A stretch of 64,000 nucleotides of DNA from assembly GCA_965223125.1 (NCBI GenBank), contig OZ244984.1:2480001-2544000 (forward strand), given 5' to 3'. The translations under genes and the position numbers were made by a program. Positions 16,967 through 25,389 of this stretch are shown here, in pieces (position 1 is the first letter of the stretch; each line of letters begins with the position of its first letter). The notes beneath the pieces were generated by a model that was not told the origin of the DNA, did not search any database, and saw only the letters and a list, made by a program, of their open reading frames with translations. This DNA comes from Pacificispira sp965223125 (GTDB taxonomy: Bacteria > Pseudomonadota > Alphaproteobacteria > UBA8366 > Aestuariispiraceae).

Positions 16967-17770
16967 ATGGCCCCAGCCAGCGCAAAAGACCCAGTTGAAG
17001 TCGTCTCCCTCGGGCGCGGGCTGCAAATCCTCCGGTCGTTTCGGGCCATCGATGCGCCACTCGGTAACAAGGAGATAGCGGAGCGCACCTCCCTGCCCAG
17101 GGCGACGGTAGCGCGACTGACCTATACATTGTGCAGCATGGGCTATCTGCGCCAGATCGGCCCGCATGGTCAGTACCATCTGGCTGATAAGGTGACGGGG
17201 CTTGGACATGCGTTGCTGCGAACCCTGCCGGTGCGCCAGATCGCCGATCCGCTGATGCAGGAACTGGCCGATCGGCATGAAATGTCGGTGGCGCTGGGCA
17301 TTGGGGATGGTGCCGATATGGTCTATCTTAACTATTGCTCGGGACCGGAAACGGTCACCATGCGCCTGCGTGTTGGTTCCTTGGTCCCGATTGCGCAGAG
17401 TGCGATGGGGCGGGCCTATATGTGGGGGCTCGCGGAACCGGCCCGTGGGGCGCATATGCAGGCGATCCGTGCTGCCGCCGGACCGGATCAGGCGGATGCG
17501 GTCGAGCAGTCGCTGCATGAAGCAATGGCAGCCGTCGAACAGCAGGGATTCGCTGTATCCTTCGGTGACTGGCGTCGCCAGATATATGCGGTTGGCGCGC
17601 CAGTCTGGCTGGATCGCAGTGAAACCGTACTGGCGCTGAACTGCGGGAAGCGGGGTCTTGGGCTGGACAGGGCGCGGTTCCAGGAGACACTGGGGCCGGA
17701 ACTGATCCTGCTGTCGAATGAAATCAGTCACAGAATGAACCAGCTTGGCGCGAGCTTCTGGGATGAATGA
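16967..17770 (+). CDS. IclR-family transcriptional regulator 1
   Basis: A 267-aa protein with an N-terminal winged helix-turn-helix (VVSLGRGLQILRSF, then LGNKEIAERTSLPRATVARL) and an IclR effector-binding domain from about residue 85, including RLRVGSLVPIAQSAMGRAYM, which corresponds to the conserved small-ligand pocket region. Start at ATG 16967; the first residues precede a typical IclR helix. It lies between the second enoyl-CoA hydratase and another IclR gene. It is a candidate regulator of the AATTCCGC-motif sites in the island. Confidence 0.9.
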   Translation: MAPASAKDPVEVVSLGRGLQILRSFRAIDAPLGNKEIAERTSLPRATVARLTYTLCSMGYLRQIGPHGQYHLADKVTGLGHALLRTLPVRQIADPLMQELADRHEMSVALGIGDGADMVYLNYCSGPETVTMRLRVGSLVPIAQSAMGRAYMWGLAEPARGAHMQAIRAAAGPDQADAVEQSLHEAMAAVEQQGFAVSFGDWRRQIYAVGAPVWLDRSETVLALNCGKRGLGLDRARFQETLGPELILLSNEISHRMNQLGASFWDE

Positions 17771-17815
17771 GGCTCAACGTCCTGATCAGATCCAGAAGGG
17801 TATGGCAACCAACAA

Positions 17816-18685
17816 ATGACCGAAGAGATCGATAAGGTTGATACAGACCTGCCCCCACCCCGTGAGCGAGTCAAGCGACGGCGCAAGAGTGGTGAGATTT
17901 CCGATGACCGCGATTTCGTCAATGCGCTGGGTCGCGGTCTGATCGTGCTTGAAGCCTTTTCATCCTCGGCGGATGTCTGGCTGAATGGAATGGAAGTGGC
18001 AGAAAAGGTCGGCCTGCCGAAACCGACGACATCGCGCCTGCTGCAAGCATTGCGCAGTCAGGGCTATCTTCATTATTCGCCGAATCGTCGCCAGTACCGG
18101 TTGGGTGCATCGGTCCTCAGCCTTGGATTTGCGGCGCGCGAACCGTTCAGCCTGGGTGATTTAGTTAAGCCCTATCTGCGCGAATTGGCTGATGAGTACA
18201 ACGTCCATGCCTCGCTGGCTGCACGGGACCGGTTGGATGTGATTGAGGTCGAGGTCTGCCACAGCGTCAATACCCTTATGACTCTGCGCCTGGAAGTTGG
18301 GTCGCGCATTCCCCTGGCCGGGACAGCGACGGGCCATGCACTCATCGCCCCGTTGCCGGATGCTGAGAAGGAATATCTGTTCGGCCGTTTGCGCGAGCGG
18401 CACCATAAGCATTGGGCGGAACTGGAGGCCAGTATCGACTCTGGCTGCCAGGAGGTGGCAGAACTTGGGTACACCACCAAAGCGGCCAGTTGGAACACCG
18501 ATATCAATGGGGTTGCTGCGCCACTTGTTGTTCCTGGTGGGGCGTCGGGGGGCGGTTCAGGCTATGCGCTGGCCTGCGGGGCACCTGCGCGGCACCTGCC
18601 GCTGGCAAAACAGCGCAAGATTGGACAGCGCTTGGTAGAGATCGCGCATCTGCTGGAAGAGAAGTTACAGCAGGGTACTTCCTGA
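17816..18685 (+). CDS. IclR-family transcriptional regulator 2
   Basis: A 289-aa IclR protein with a basic N-terminal extension of about 35 residues (RERVKRRRKSG), a winged helix-turn-helix (ALGRGLIVLEAFSSS, VGLPKPTTSRLLQALRSQGYL) and a C-terminal effector domain (LRLEVGSRIPLAGTATGHAL). It lies 45 bases after the first IclR gene and is clearly divergent from it, so this is not a recent duplication. Its stop abuts the stop of the convergent CoA-transferase beta gene. Two regulators may answer to different effectors or bind different sites. Confidence 0.9.
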   Translation: MTEEIDKVDTDLPPPRERVKRRRKSGEISDDRDFVNALGRGLIVLEAFSSSADVWLNGMEVAEKVGLPKPTTSRLLQALRSQGYLHYSPNRRQYRLGASVLSLGFAAREPFSLGDLVKPYLRELADEYNVHASLAARDRLDVIEVEVCHSVNTLMTLRLEVGSRIPLAGTATGHALIAPLPDAEKEYLFGRLRERHHKHWAELEASIDSGCQEVAELGYTTKAASWNTDINGVAAPLVVPGGASGGGSGYALACGAPARHLPLAKQRKIGQRLVEIAHLLEEKLQQGTS

Positions 18686-19462
18686 TCAGCCGCGCAGCAG
18701 ACCCTTCGGGTCTATGACTTCCCGTAGCAGCCGCAGATCTTCCGTATCAGGCGGTTCGGTGGTTGCGACTGTATCTGAATGCGGCAGTTCGAACCCGGTA
18801 TTGGCGATGACCTGTTCGACCGAAACACCTTCATGCACTGATTTCAGGCGCATGCTTAGTGTCCCCGGATCGAAATCCATCACGGCCAGGGGGGTGACGC
18901 AGTATCGCGGACCGTGCCGCAAACCTGCAGCCCGATAGCTGTCCGGGCCGTCCAGATAGCCGGGGGAGGTGATGAAATCGACCCGGGGCACAAAGGTCCG
19001 CACCGTATGCACCGAAGTGCAGATATAGAACCGGCGCGAGGTCACGGCATAGGAGATGTTCGCCGCCCCCGGCCCTCGCATCTTTGGCGCATCAAGGGTG
19101 CCGCCGATATGATGCAGGTTGATATTGCCGAACCGGTCGATCTGCATTCCGTTATGGAAGAAGAAGTCGAGGCCGCGATGGGAATGGCCGAACAGTTCCA
19201 GGAACGTCTCCGCCGCTTCACAGGAACCAAGCGCCCGGTCGTCCAGCATCGAACTCCAAAGCTGTTTCGGGTAGGGATTGACGAACATCTCACCCGCGAT
19301 GGACAGGTCCGGCGCGTGGCGCAGTCGGGCCAGCAGCATCGCCGCCATCGGTATGGCGGCGGAGGCACCTGCCGCCCCCAATTCGCCATTTGCGATGTCG
19401 CGGGACAGGAACACGGCCTGCATTTCAGCCGGGGTGTAGTCAGGGGATTTGCCGGTCGTCAT
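18686..19462 (-). CDS. CoA-transferase subunit beta (GctB/IpdB-type)
   Basis: A 258-aa family I CoA-transferase beta-type chain. Recognisable parts are GELGAAGASAAIPMAAMLLAR, FFFHNGMQIDRFGNINLHHIGG and the C-terminal VHEGVSVEQVIANTGFELPH. Its start overlaps the alpha-subunit stop, so the two are co-translated and presumably form a heteromer. The family includes glutaconate CoA-transferase and also IpdAB, a hydrolytic ring-opening enzyme of steroid degradation; sequence alone does not separate these by eye. In this island it could transfer CoA to the imported acid or cleave a cyclic beta-diketone-type intermediate. Confidence 0.82.
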   Translation of the reverse strand: MTTGKSPDYTPAEMQAVFLSRDIANGELGAAGASAAIPMAAMLLARLRHAPDLSIAGEMFVNPYPKQLWSSMLDDRALGSCEAAETFLELFGHSHRGLDFFFHNGMQIDRFGNINLHHIGGTLDAPKMRGPGAANISYAVTSRRFYICTSVHTVRTFVPRVDFITSPGYLDGPDSYRAAGLRHGPRYCVTPLAVMDFDPGTLSMRLKSVHEGVSVEQVIANTGFELPHSDTVATTEPPDTEDLRLLREVIDPKGLLRG

Positions 19463-20412
19463 AAAGTGCGGGCCTCCGCGATCAGTTCCGCCATTCGCGC
19501 CGTACCGCCCACCGTCTCCAGATAGGCGGACTGGTCCGGCGGGGTCAGGACATGGCGGGCGATATAACCTTGCAGGGCTTCCTCCGCACCCGGCCGTCCT
19601 GTTCGTGCGGCCTCTGCCAGATCGGCATAATGGTCGATATGGGCCTCGTCGATGCTGTAATCCGGGAAACTGCCGCTTGGATGCGCCCCATGGGGAATCT
19701 CCACTACCGCATCGACATAGATGCAGGGAATCGAGGTTTCCCTGGGACGTGCGACAAATTCCGCATGGGGTACGATCCGGTCGACGCTGACCAGGACCGT
19801 ATCGGCACTACGTGCGATCATCTGATCGGCATAGGTCATGGTCGAAAGATGGCGGATATTGCCGAACTCATCCCCTTCCTGGGCGTGCAGCAGGGCCAGC
19901 TTCGGGCGGATGGCCCTGGTCGCATACAACTGTTCCCCGGTGAAAGGACAGGTTATCTCCCGGATCAATGGGTTATGGCGAATTACATCCGACCCTTTCC
20001 AGGCAGCGACGGGCTGGAACGGTACGCCGTTCGCCGCCGCCAGGAATCCGCCGACGACGGACAGGGCATCGACGCAATGGGCAATGATCGTCCCGGATTC
20101 GACTGCGCGGCGAAAAGACGGGCACATTCGGTTTTCCAGAGTGACGGCAGGCAGGAAGGTTTCCCCGACACAGCCTGCGGCGATCATCAGATCGACATCG
20201 TAACCGGAACCGGGAGAGGAAATCAGTTTCAGGTTCTTCCGCTGCTGGCGGATCACCTCCCGCACCAGTGTCATCGGGCGACCCTGTTTGAACAATCCGC
20301 CGATAGCCAGCAGATCCCCATCCCCAAGATGCCGGGCCAGGAAGGTACCGATTTCCGGAAAAGTGATCTGCTTCGTCTTTCGGCTGGCGGGTGCGGTATT
20401 GAGGGCAGTCAT
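19459..20412 (-). CDS. CoA-transferase subunit alpha (GctA/IpdA-type)
   Basis: A 317-aa family I CoA-transferase alpha-type chain with DLLAIGGLFKQGRPMTLVRE, ISSPGSGYDVDLMIAAGCVG, a central LALLHAQEGDEFGNIRHL and IYVDAVVEIPHGAHPSGSFP near the end, all typical of GctA-like proteins. It overlaps the CoA-ligase gene upstream by 4 bases and the beta-subunit gene downstream by 4 bases, making a tightly coupled three-gene operon. Length is normal for the family. Confidence 0.85.
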   Translation of the reverse strand: MTALNTAPASRKTKQITFPEIGTFLARHLGDGDLLAIGGLFKQGRPMTLVREVIRQQRKNLKLISSPGSGYDVDLMIAAGCVGETFLPAVTLENRMCPSFRRAVESGTIIAHCVDALSVVGGFLAAANGVPFQPVAAWKGSDVIRHNPLIREITCPFTGEQLYATRAIRPKLALLHAQEGDEFGNIRHLSTMTYADQMIARSADTVLVSVDRIVPHAEFVARPRETSIPCIYVDAVVEIPHGAHPSGSFPDYSIDEAHIDHYADLAEAARTGRPGAEEALQGYIARHVLTPPDQSAYLETVGGTARMAELIAEARTL

Positions 20413-22550
20413 GCTGTCGATCCCGTTCCAAAGACGGTTGCATCCAGGATGTGGATCCCGGACTTTCCAACCGCGACCGGGTTGATTTCAACCCCCTGGA
20501 AATCCGGACCAAGCTGTGATGCCAGATCCGTGATCTTCCCGATCAGATCGATCAGCGCAGCGACATCTAACGCCGACCGCCCCCGCAGGCCGCCCAGGAT
20601 TGCGCCGATCCGGCAGGCATTGATCATCCCGGAAATCTCCGACCGGTCGAGCGGCAGCAGGCGGGTGGTCACATCCTTCAGCAATTCGGTATAGATCCCG
20701 CCTGCACCAAAGGTCAGGACGGGACCGAATTCGGGATCGAGGCTGAGGCCGATAAACACTTCCGCATCGATCCGCACAGTCTCGCCGATCAGGAACCCGT
20801 TCAGGCTCAGTCCGTGGCGACTTGCAGCGGCTTTCATCCCCGACAGCGCTTCACGCAGGGCCGCTGCATCGGGCAGGGCGACAGCGACCAGGCCCAATTC
20901 GGATTTGTGGACGACGCCGTCGGCCATGCCCTTCAGGGTGATCGGATAGCCGATCCGCTGGGCCTCGGACAGGATATCGGATTCCTGATCCGGTTTCAGG
21001 AAGGATTCTTCCGGGAAGGTGAAGCCCTGTGTCTTCATCCAGCGTTTGCTTTCGGCCTCGTTCAGGGCGGGTACGGGCTCGCCAACGTCCCCGACAGAAC
21101 CGGACCGCCCTTCCCGGATCAACCGTGACGGGGATGCTTTCGCCTCGGCGAAATCAGATGCCGCGACAAGGGCAGCGGTGAAACTGTCAATGCGGCTGAA
21201 GACCGGAACGCCCTGCTGACGCAGTGCCGCCAGGGCTTCGGCATTGAAGATTTCCGCCGGCCAGACCAGGGAGATCGGTGCATTCCCACCCCGTTCCTGA
21301 CGCCATCGCGCCGCCGATGCCGCGACCGCGTCGCTGACATCCTTCGCCCAGGGCTCTACGATTGGCGTATTGGCAATAGCGACCGCGTCGAAGTTGGGAT
21401 CATCCAGAAAGGCATCCAGGCAGGATGCAAATCCACCCGGTCTGCGGAAAGGTGTTCCGGCGATATCGACCGGGTTCTTGACGGACAGGAACGGGGGGAT
21501 GTCTTCGCGCATGCGCTCAACCGTCGCTTCGTTCGGGGCGGGCAGGGTGACCTTTCCGGTCTCTTCCAACGCATCGGCCAGACATCCGCCAAGGCCGCCC
21601 GAAAGGGTCAGGATTCCGATACTACAGGCCGGTCCCGATTTCACCAGATAATGGGCGACAGGTAGCAGATCCTCGATGGACCGGACATCGATCCAGCCCA
21701 ACTGGCGCATGGCAGCATCATAGGCTCCCCTGGCCCCGATCAGCGCACCGGTGTGACCGGCTGCGGCCCGCCGCCCGGCATCGGATCGTCCGGTCTTGTA
21801 GAGGATGATCGGCTTTCCCGCCGTCTGCGCCCGGCGCGCGGCAGCGATGATTTTCTCCGTGCGACGGAATCCCTCGACATACAGGGCAATGGCACGCGTA
21901 TTCTCATCATCTACCAGGAAATCGATGCAATCGCCGAGATCGGTTACCGCCTCGTTCCCGGTCGAAATCAGATAGCTGAGCCCGATACCGTCATGGATCG
22001 CATGTTCCAGCATCGCGCTGCCCAATGCGCCGCTCTGGATCACCAGGCCGATTTCGCCCGGTTGCGGCAGGCCTGCGGTGATGCGGCTCGTGGAACTCAT
22101 CGCCACGCGGCTGGCAAAATTGACATAACCGGTGGTGTTCGGCCCCAGCATCGCTGCACCGTGAGCGGAAACAAGATCCACCAACCGGGCCTGCATCGCT
22201 GCCCCGGCCTCGCCAGATTCGGAAAACCCGCCGGTGATCACCATGAAGGCGCGGGTTCCCAGGGCCAGACCCTGGGCCACGGTCTCATATACATCGGCTG
22301 CCGGGACGGAGACGACGATACAGTCCGCCCTGGTCTCCAGATCGGCCAGGCTGGTCACGGTCTCGACCCCGTCGATGGTGGTTTTCTCCCGCGTGACCAG
22401 GTCGATGCGATGGGGATAGTCATGCAGGCGCAGATGGTCGAATATCGCGCGCCCCCCTACTTGAAAGGTCGCCTTTTTGGTCGAAACGCCAACGATGGCA
22501 ATGGATTTCGGATTGATCAGGCTTTCCAGCGACACGGGCATCCTCGTCAC
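20409..22550 (-). CDS. Acyl-CoA ligase, ADP-forming type (fused alpha-beta)
   Basis: A 713-aa fused acyl-CoA synthetase of the NDP-forming superfamily. Domain order: CoA-binding Rossmann domain (residues about 5-130; INPKSIAIVGVSTKKATF), succinyl-CoA ligase-like domains (about 150-460; GHTGALIGARGAYDAA carries the phospho-His), and a C-terminal ATP-grasp domain (about 490-700; GYPITLKGMADGVVHKSELG and FGAGGIYTELLKDVTTRLLPL). It activates a carboxylic acid to its CoA thioester with ATP or ADP turnover. First gene of the operon with the CoA-transferase subunits; the promoter region contains operator-like site 4. The ATG at 22541 is an alternative start. Confidence 0.9.
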   Translation of the reverse strand: MTRMPVSLESLINPKSIAIVGVSTKKATFQVGGRAIFDHLRLHDYPHRIDLVTREKTTIDGVETVTSLADLETRADCIVVSVPAADVYETVAQGLALGTRAFMVITGGFSESGEAGAAMQARLVDLVSAHGAAMLGPNTTGYVNFASRVAMSSTSRITAGLPQPGEIGLVIQSGALGSAMLEHAIHDGIGLSYLISTGNEAVTDLGDCIDFLVDDENTRAIALYVEGFRRTEKIIAAARRAQTAGKPIILYKTGRSDAGRRAAAGHTGALIGARGAYDAAMRQLGWIDVRSIEDLLPVAHYLVKSGPACSIGILTLSGGLGGCLADALEETGKVTLPAPNEATVERMREDIPPFLSVKNPVDIAGTPFRRPGGFASCLDAFLDDPNFDAVAIANTPIVEPWAKDVSDAVAASAARWRQERGGNAPISLVWPAEIFNAEALAALRQQGVPVFSRIDSFTAALVAASDFAEAKASPSRLIREGRSGSVGDVGEPVPALNEAESKRWMKTQGFTFPEESFLKPDQESDILSEAQRIGYPITLKGMADGVVHKSELGLVAVALPDAAALREALSGMKAAASRHGLSLNGFLIGETVRIDAEVFIGLSLDPEFGPVLTFGAGGIYTELLKDVTTRLLPLDRSEISGMINACRIGAILGGLRGRSALDVAALIDLIGKITDLASQLGPDFQGVEINPVAVGKSGIHILDATVFGTGSTA

Positions 22551-22619
22551 GTTATTGGTTCGGATCAGGCTTGGGGAATAAAATCGGTCTTCATCGATGA
22601 AATCAAGAAAATAAAAATC

Positions 22620-22638
22620 AATTCCGCATAATGGATTA
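22620..22638. promoter_or_regulatory. Operator-like motif, site 4 of 4
   Basis: AATTCCGCATAATGGATTA lies 70 bases upstream of the acyl-CoA ligase start and 142 bases upstream of the divergent cupin gene. It matches the site at 9116 in 16 of 19 positions by eye. Confidence 0.65.
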
Positions 22639-22779
22639 AATTAGAACCTGGATTTACTCCCGGTCATGCTTGGATCCAGACGTATTGTGGAGATCATCTG
22701 CGCTGGACGCGAGGTTGGCGAGGGATTATCTGAAAGTACCGCATTCATTCGCCGCCCTCGTCAAAGCCAAGGAACGACC

Positions 22780-23145
22780 ATGATCGATCTTAAAGTCTTC
22801 GCTGCCCTTTCAACGACACCGGTCGGCGACTTCTCGCCCAAGCCAACATCGCTTACCGACGGGCAGGTGGAGGCCTCGACCTGTCTGTGGACCTCAGTGG
22901 ATGGTCAAACCATGATCGGGGTCTGGGAATGCACCCCCGGCCGGTTTACGGCGGATCGCAGCAAGTCCGCCGAATATTGCCACATCATTTCGGGTTCCGC
23001 CTCGGTCACGAACCAGGATGGCAGCGGCACGCGCGACATCGGACCGGGTGACCTGCTGATCCTGCCGCTCGGCTGGAAGGGTGAATGGACGATCCATACG
23101 CATATCCGGAAACTCTACGTCATCAGCGCCGATCCGGCAGTATAG
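22780..23145 (+). CDS. Cupin-domain protein (DUF861/EutQ-like)
   Basis: A 121-aa single-domain cupin. The beta-barrel motifs are present in shifted form: GVWECTPGRFTADRSKSAEYCHIISG for motif 1 and GPGDLLILPLGWKGEWTIH for motif 2. The start at 22780 follows AAGGAACGACC; the longer reading to 22666 has no ribosome binding site. Such cupins often act on small acids or amines or bind effector molecules. It is divergent from the acyl-CoA ligase operon and may share its operator. Function unknown. Confidence 0.8.
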   Translation: MIDLKVFAALSTTPVGDFSPKPTSLTDGQVEASTCLWTSVDGQTMIGVWECTPGRFTADRSKSAEYCHIISGSASVTNQDGSGTRDIGPGDLLILPLGWKGEWTIHTHIRKLYVISADPAV

Positions 23146-23346
23146 GTGATAACGAACTGCCCTGGTTTTTTACACTGAATGTTTGGGCCTGATCTCCACG
23201 ACTTTGAATATTCGCTCTTTGGCTTGGTCATGAACATTTCATGATGAGAAAGCGTGGTAAGCGAAAGTTTATCACAAGAAGCGGGTGTCTGCGCTGTTTG
23301 CCCCACTGCTAATCATCCATGACTTAACGTCAAAGAAAGGCAAGTC

Positions 23347-24105
23347 ATGGAACTGGAAAACAAATCAATCATCATCACCGGGGCCAGCAGCGGAATTGGT
23401 GCAGCGGCAGCCCTGCTTTTTGCGGAAGAAGGTGCCAATGTGATCCTGGGGGCGCGCCGGGAACCGGAACTTGAAGCCCTTTCCGATATGATCAATCGGG
23501 GCAAGACAAGGGCCGTCTACATGGTCGGCGATGTGAAAGACGAAAACTACGCTGACGCTCTAGTCGATCTCGCCGTAAAGGAATTCGGCGGGTTGGACGG
23601 TGCCTTCAACAATGCCGGTGCCGTGGGAGAGATGTGCCCTGTATCCGATATGAGGATCGACACCTGGAACGATGTCATCTCAGTCAACCTGACTAGCGCC
23701 TTCCTGGCCGCCAAAGCGCAAATACCAGCGATGAAGGCCAGCGGTCAGGGCTCAATCGTCTTCACATCGTCATTCGTTGGTTTCAGTAACGGGGGTTTGC
23801 CGGGGATGGGGGCCTATGCAGCGTCCAAAGCGGGCTTGATCGGTTTTGCGCAATCTCTGGCATCCGACCATGCCGCGGAGGGCATCCGCGTCAACACACT
23901 GTTGCCGGGCGGTACAATCACGCCGATGGGAGGGGAAGGGAATCCAGATGTGCTGGGCTTTGTTGCGAATTTGCATCCGATGAAGCGCATGGCGACTGCG
24001 AAGGAAATTGCGCAGGCGGCACTGTTTCTCCTTTCTGATCGGTCGAGTTTCATGACTGGAAGTCCAATGATTGCGGACGGCGGTATGTCTGTTCGGCTAA
24101 CCTAG
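23347..24105 (+). CDS. SDR-family NAD(P)-dependent oxidoreductase
   Basis: A 252-aa classical short-chain dehydrogenase: nucleotide-binding TGASSGIG at residues 12-19, FNNAGA, catalytic Ser in FTSSFVG and Tyr-x-x-x-Lys in YAASK, with the usual C-terminal MTGSPMIADGG. The start has an AAGGCAAG sequence upstream. It lies at the right border of the catabolic island, 201 bases after the cupin, and could oxidise a 3-hydroxyacyl-CoA or another alcohol intermediate, filling the step after hydration. No operator-like motif is seen before it. Confidence 0.88.
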   Translation: MELENKSIIITGASSGIGAAAALLFAEEGANVILGARREPELEALSDMINRGKTRAVYMVGDVKDENYADALVDLAVKEFGGLDGAFNNAGAVGEMCPVSDMRIDTWNDVISVNLTSAFLAAKAQIPAMKASGQGSIVFTSSFVGFSNGGLPGMGAYAASKAGLIGFAQSLASDHAAEGIRVNTLLPGGTITPMGGEGNPDVLGFVANLHPMKRMATAKEIAQAALFLLSDRSSFMTGSPMIADGGMSVRLT

Positions 24106-24131
24106 CGGGTTAGTCCAAATATCTGCCGAAG

Positions 24132-24198
24132 GGTGGCGGCGGGTCGGTTTGCAAGAATGGTGAAATCCTGTTCGAGCAGCGATATGCCTGCCGCCACC
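24132..24198. repeat. Long-arm inverted repeat between convergent genes
   Basis: GGTGGCGGCGGG (24132-24143) pairs with CCTGCCGCCACC (24187-24198) with one G-T wobble; the loop is 43 bases. It sits in the 103-base gap where the SDR and pheA genes converge. It may be a bidirectional termination or stability structure, although no T-run follows either arm. Confidence 0.4.
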
Positions 24199-24208
24199 TT
24201 CCGGTTTC

Positions 24209-25324
24209 TTACTCTTCGGCGCGGAAATCGGATTGGCGGTAGACGCCCAGCAGTTTCACCTTTGTCGTGAAGAACTGAAGTTCCTCCATCGCCTGATCGA
24301 CATTCTTTTCGGCGGGATGGCCTTCGATTTCGGCATAGAAGCGGGCGCGGCTGTCGTCGCCGACGCTGATATAGCTTTCCAGCTTGATCATGTTGACGCC
24401 ATTGGTCGCGAAACCGCCCAGTGACTTGTAGAGTGAGGCAGGGACACTGCGCACGGTGAAGATGAAACTGGTGAGGCACGGGCCAGAGCGGGGGTCTGGC
24501 TCGATCCGGGTGCGCGACATCACCACGAAGCGGGTGACATTGCCGATGCGATCCTCGATCCGGGGGCGCAGGATTTCCAGCCCATAGGTCTCTGCCGCCA
24601 GGGTCGAGGCGACTGCGGCGATGGAGGGATCGCCCAGGCGCGCAACTTCCTGGGCGGCCCCTGCCGTATCGGCGGCAACGACCGGTTTGATCTTCAATTC
24701 ACGCAGTGTGTTGCGGCATTGCGCCAGCGCCTGTTCGTGGCTGCGCGCTTCCTTCACCGTCTCAAAACTCCCGCCCTTCGGGACCAGAAGGCAGTGATGC
24801 ACCGGCTGGAAATGCTCGCCAACAATGAACAAATTCGATTCCGGCAGCAGATGGTGAATATCGGCAACCCGCCCGCCCAGCGAATTCTCGATCGGGATCA
24901 TGGCAAGACCGGCGCGCCCCTCCTCCACCGCTGCGAAGGCATCAGCAAAGGTCGGGCAGGGCAGTGGGTCCATCGCCGGAAAGGCCGCCCGGCAGGCAAG
25001 ATGCCCATAGGCACCGGGAACGCCCTGAAAGGCGATGACGGGATTGTCCGTGGCGGGATTGGCGATTTTCGAACTGACCATGGCACGCGACCTTTCCGAA
25101 TAGACTGCAACATTTACTGCGCCCCCGGATGTGCCATGCTCCAGTTCCATCACCGTGACTTTCAGCACGGCGGCGAGCTTCGGCATCAGGCTGCGCCGGG
25201 GCGCGGTCTTGCCTGTTTCCCACAATGCGACGGTCGACTGGGTTACTCCCAGCCGTCCGGCCAGATCGCTCTGGCTCAGACCCGTCGCAAGACGGGCTTC
25301 GCGCACTCTGTAAGACAGGCTCAT
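24209..25324 (-). CDS. pheA: Prephenate dehydratase with N-terminal XRE-type HTH
   Basis: A 371-aa reading. Residues about 95-275 are prephenate dehydratase (VIAFQGVPGAYGHLACRAAFP, IPIENSLGGRVADIHHLL, GNVTRFVVMSRT) and about 290-365 an ACT regulatory domain (VRSVPASLYKSLGGFATNGVNMIKLESY), which normally binds Phe. Residues 1-65 form an XRE/Cro helix-turn-helix (RLATGLSQSDLAGRLGVTQS, ALWETGKTAP). The frame is open throughout. An internal ATG at 25081 (codon 82), preceded by GGAAAGG, could give a normal 290-aa enzyme, so a fusion and a dual-start gene are both possible. The enzyme converts prephenate to phenylpyruvate for Phe synthesis. Confidence 0.85.
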   Translation of the reverse strand: MSLSYRVREARLATGLSQSDLAGRLGVTQSTVALWETGKTAPRRSLMPKLAAVLKVTVMELEHGTSGGAVNVAVYSERSRAMVSSKIANPATDNPVIAFQGVPGAYGHLACRAAFPAMDPLPCPTFADAFAAVEEGRAGLAMIPIENSLGGRVADIHHLLPESNLFIVGEHFQPVHHCLLVPKGGSFETVKEARSHEQALAQCRNTLRELKIKPVVAADTAGAAQEVARLGDPSIAAVASTLAAETYGLEILRPRIEDRIGNVTRFVVMSRTRIEPDPRSGPCLTSFIFTVRSVPASLYKSLGGFATNGVNMIKLESYISVGDDSRARFYAEIEGHPAEKNVDQAMEELQFFTTKVKLLGVYRQSDFRAEE

Positions 25325-25389
25325 GGCAGGGGTTTTAGACGGTTCACAGCGAAAGGCAATATATTTATTTCTGATAATTATGAGTTAAT

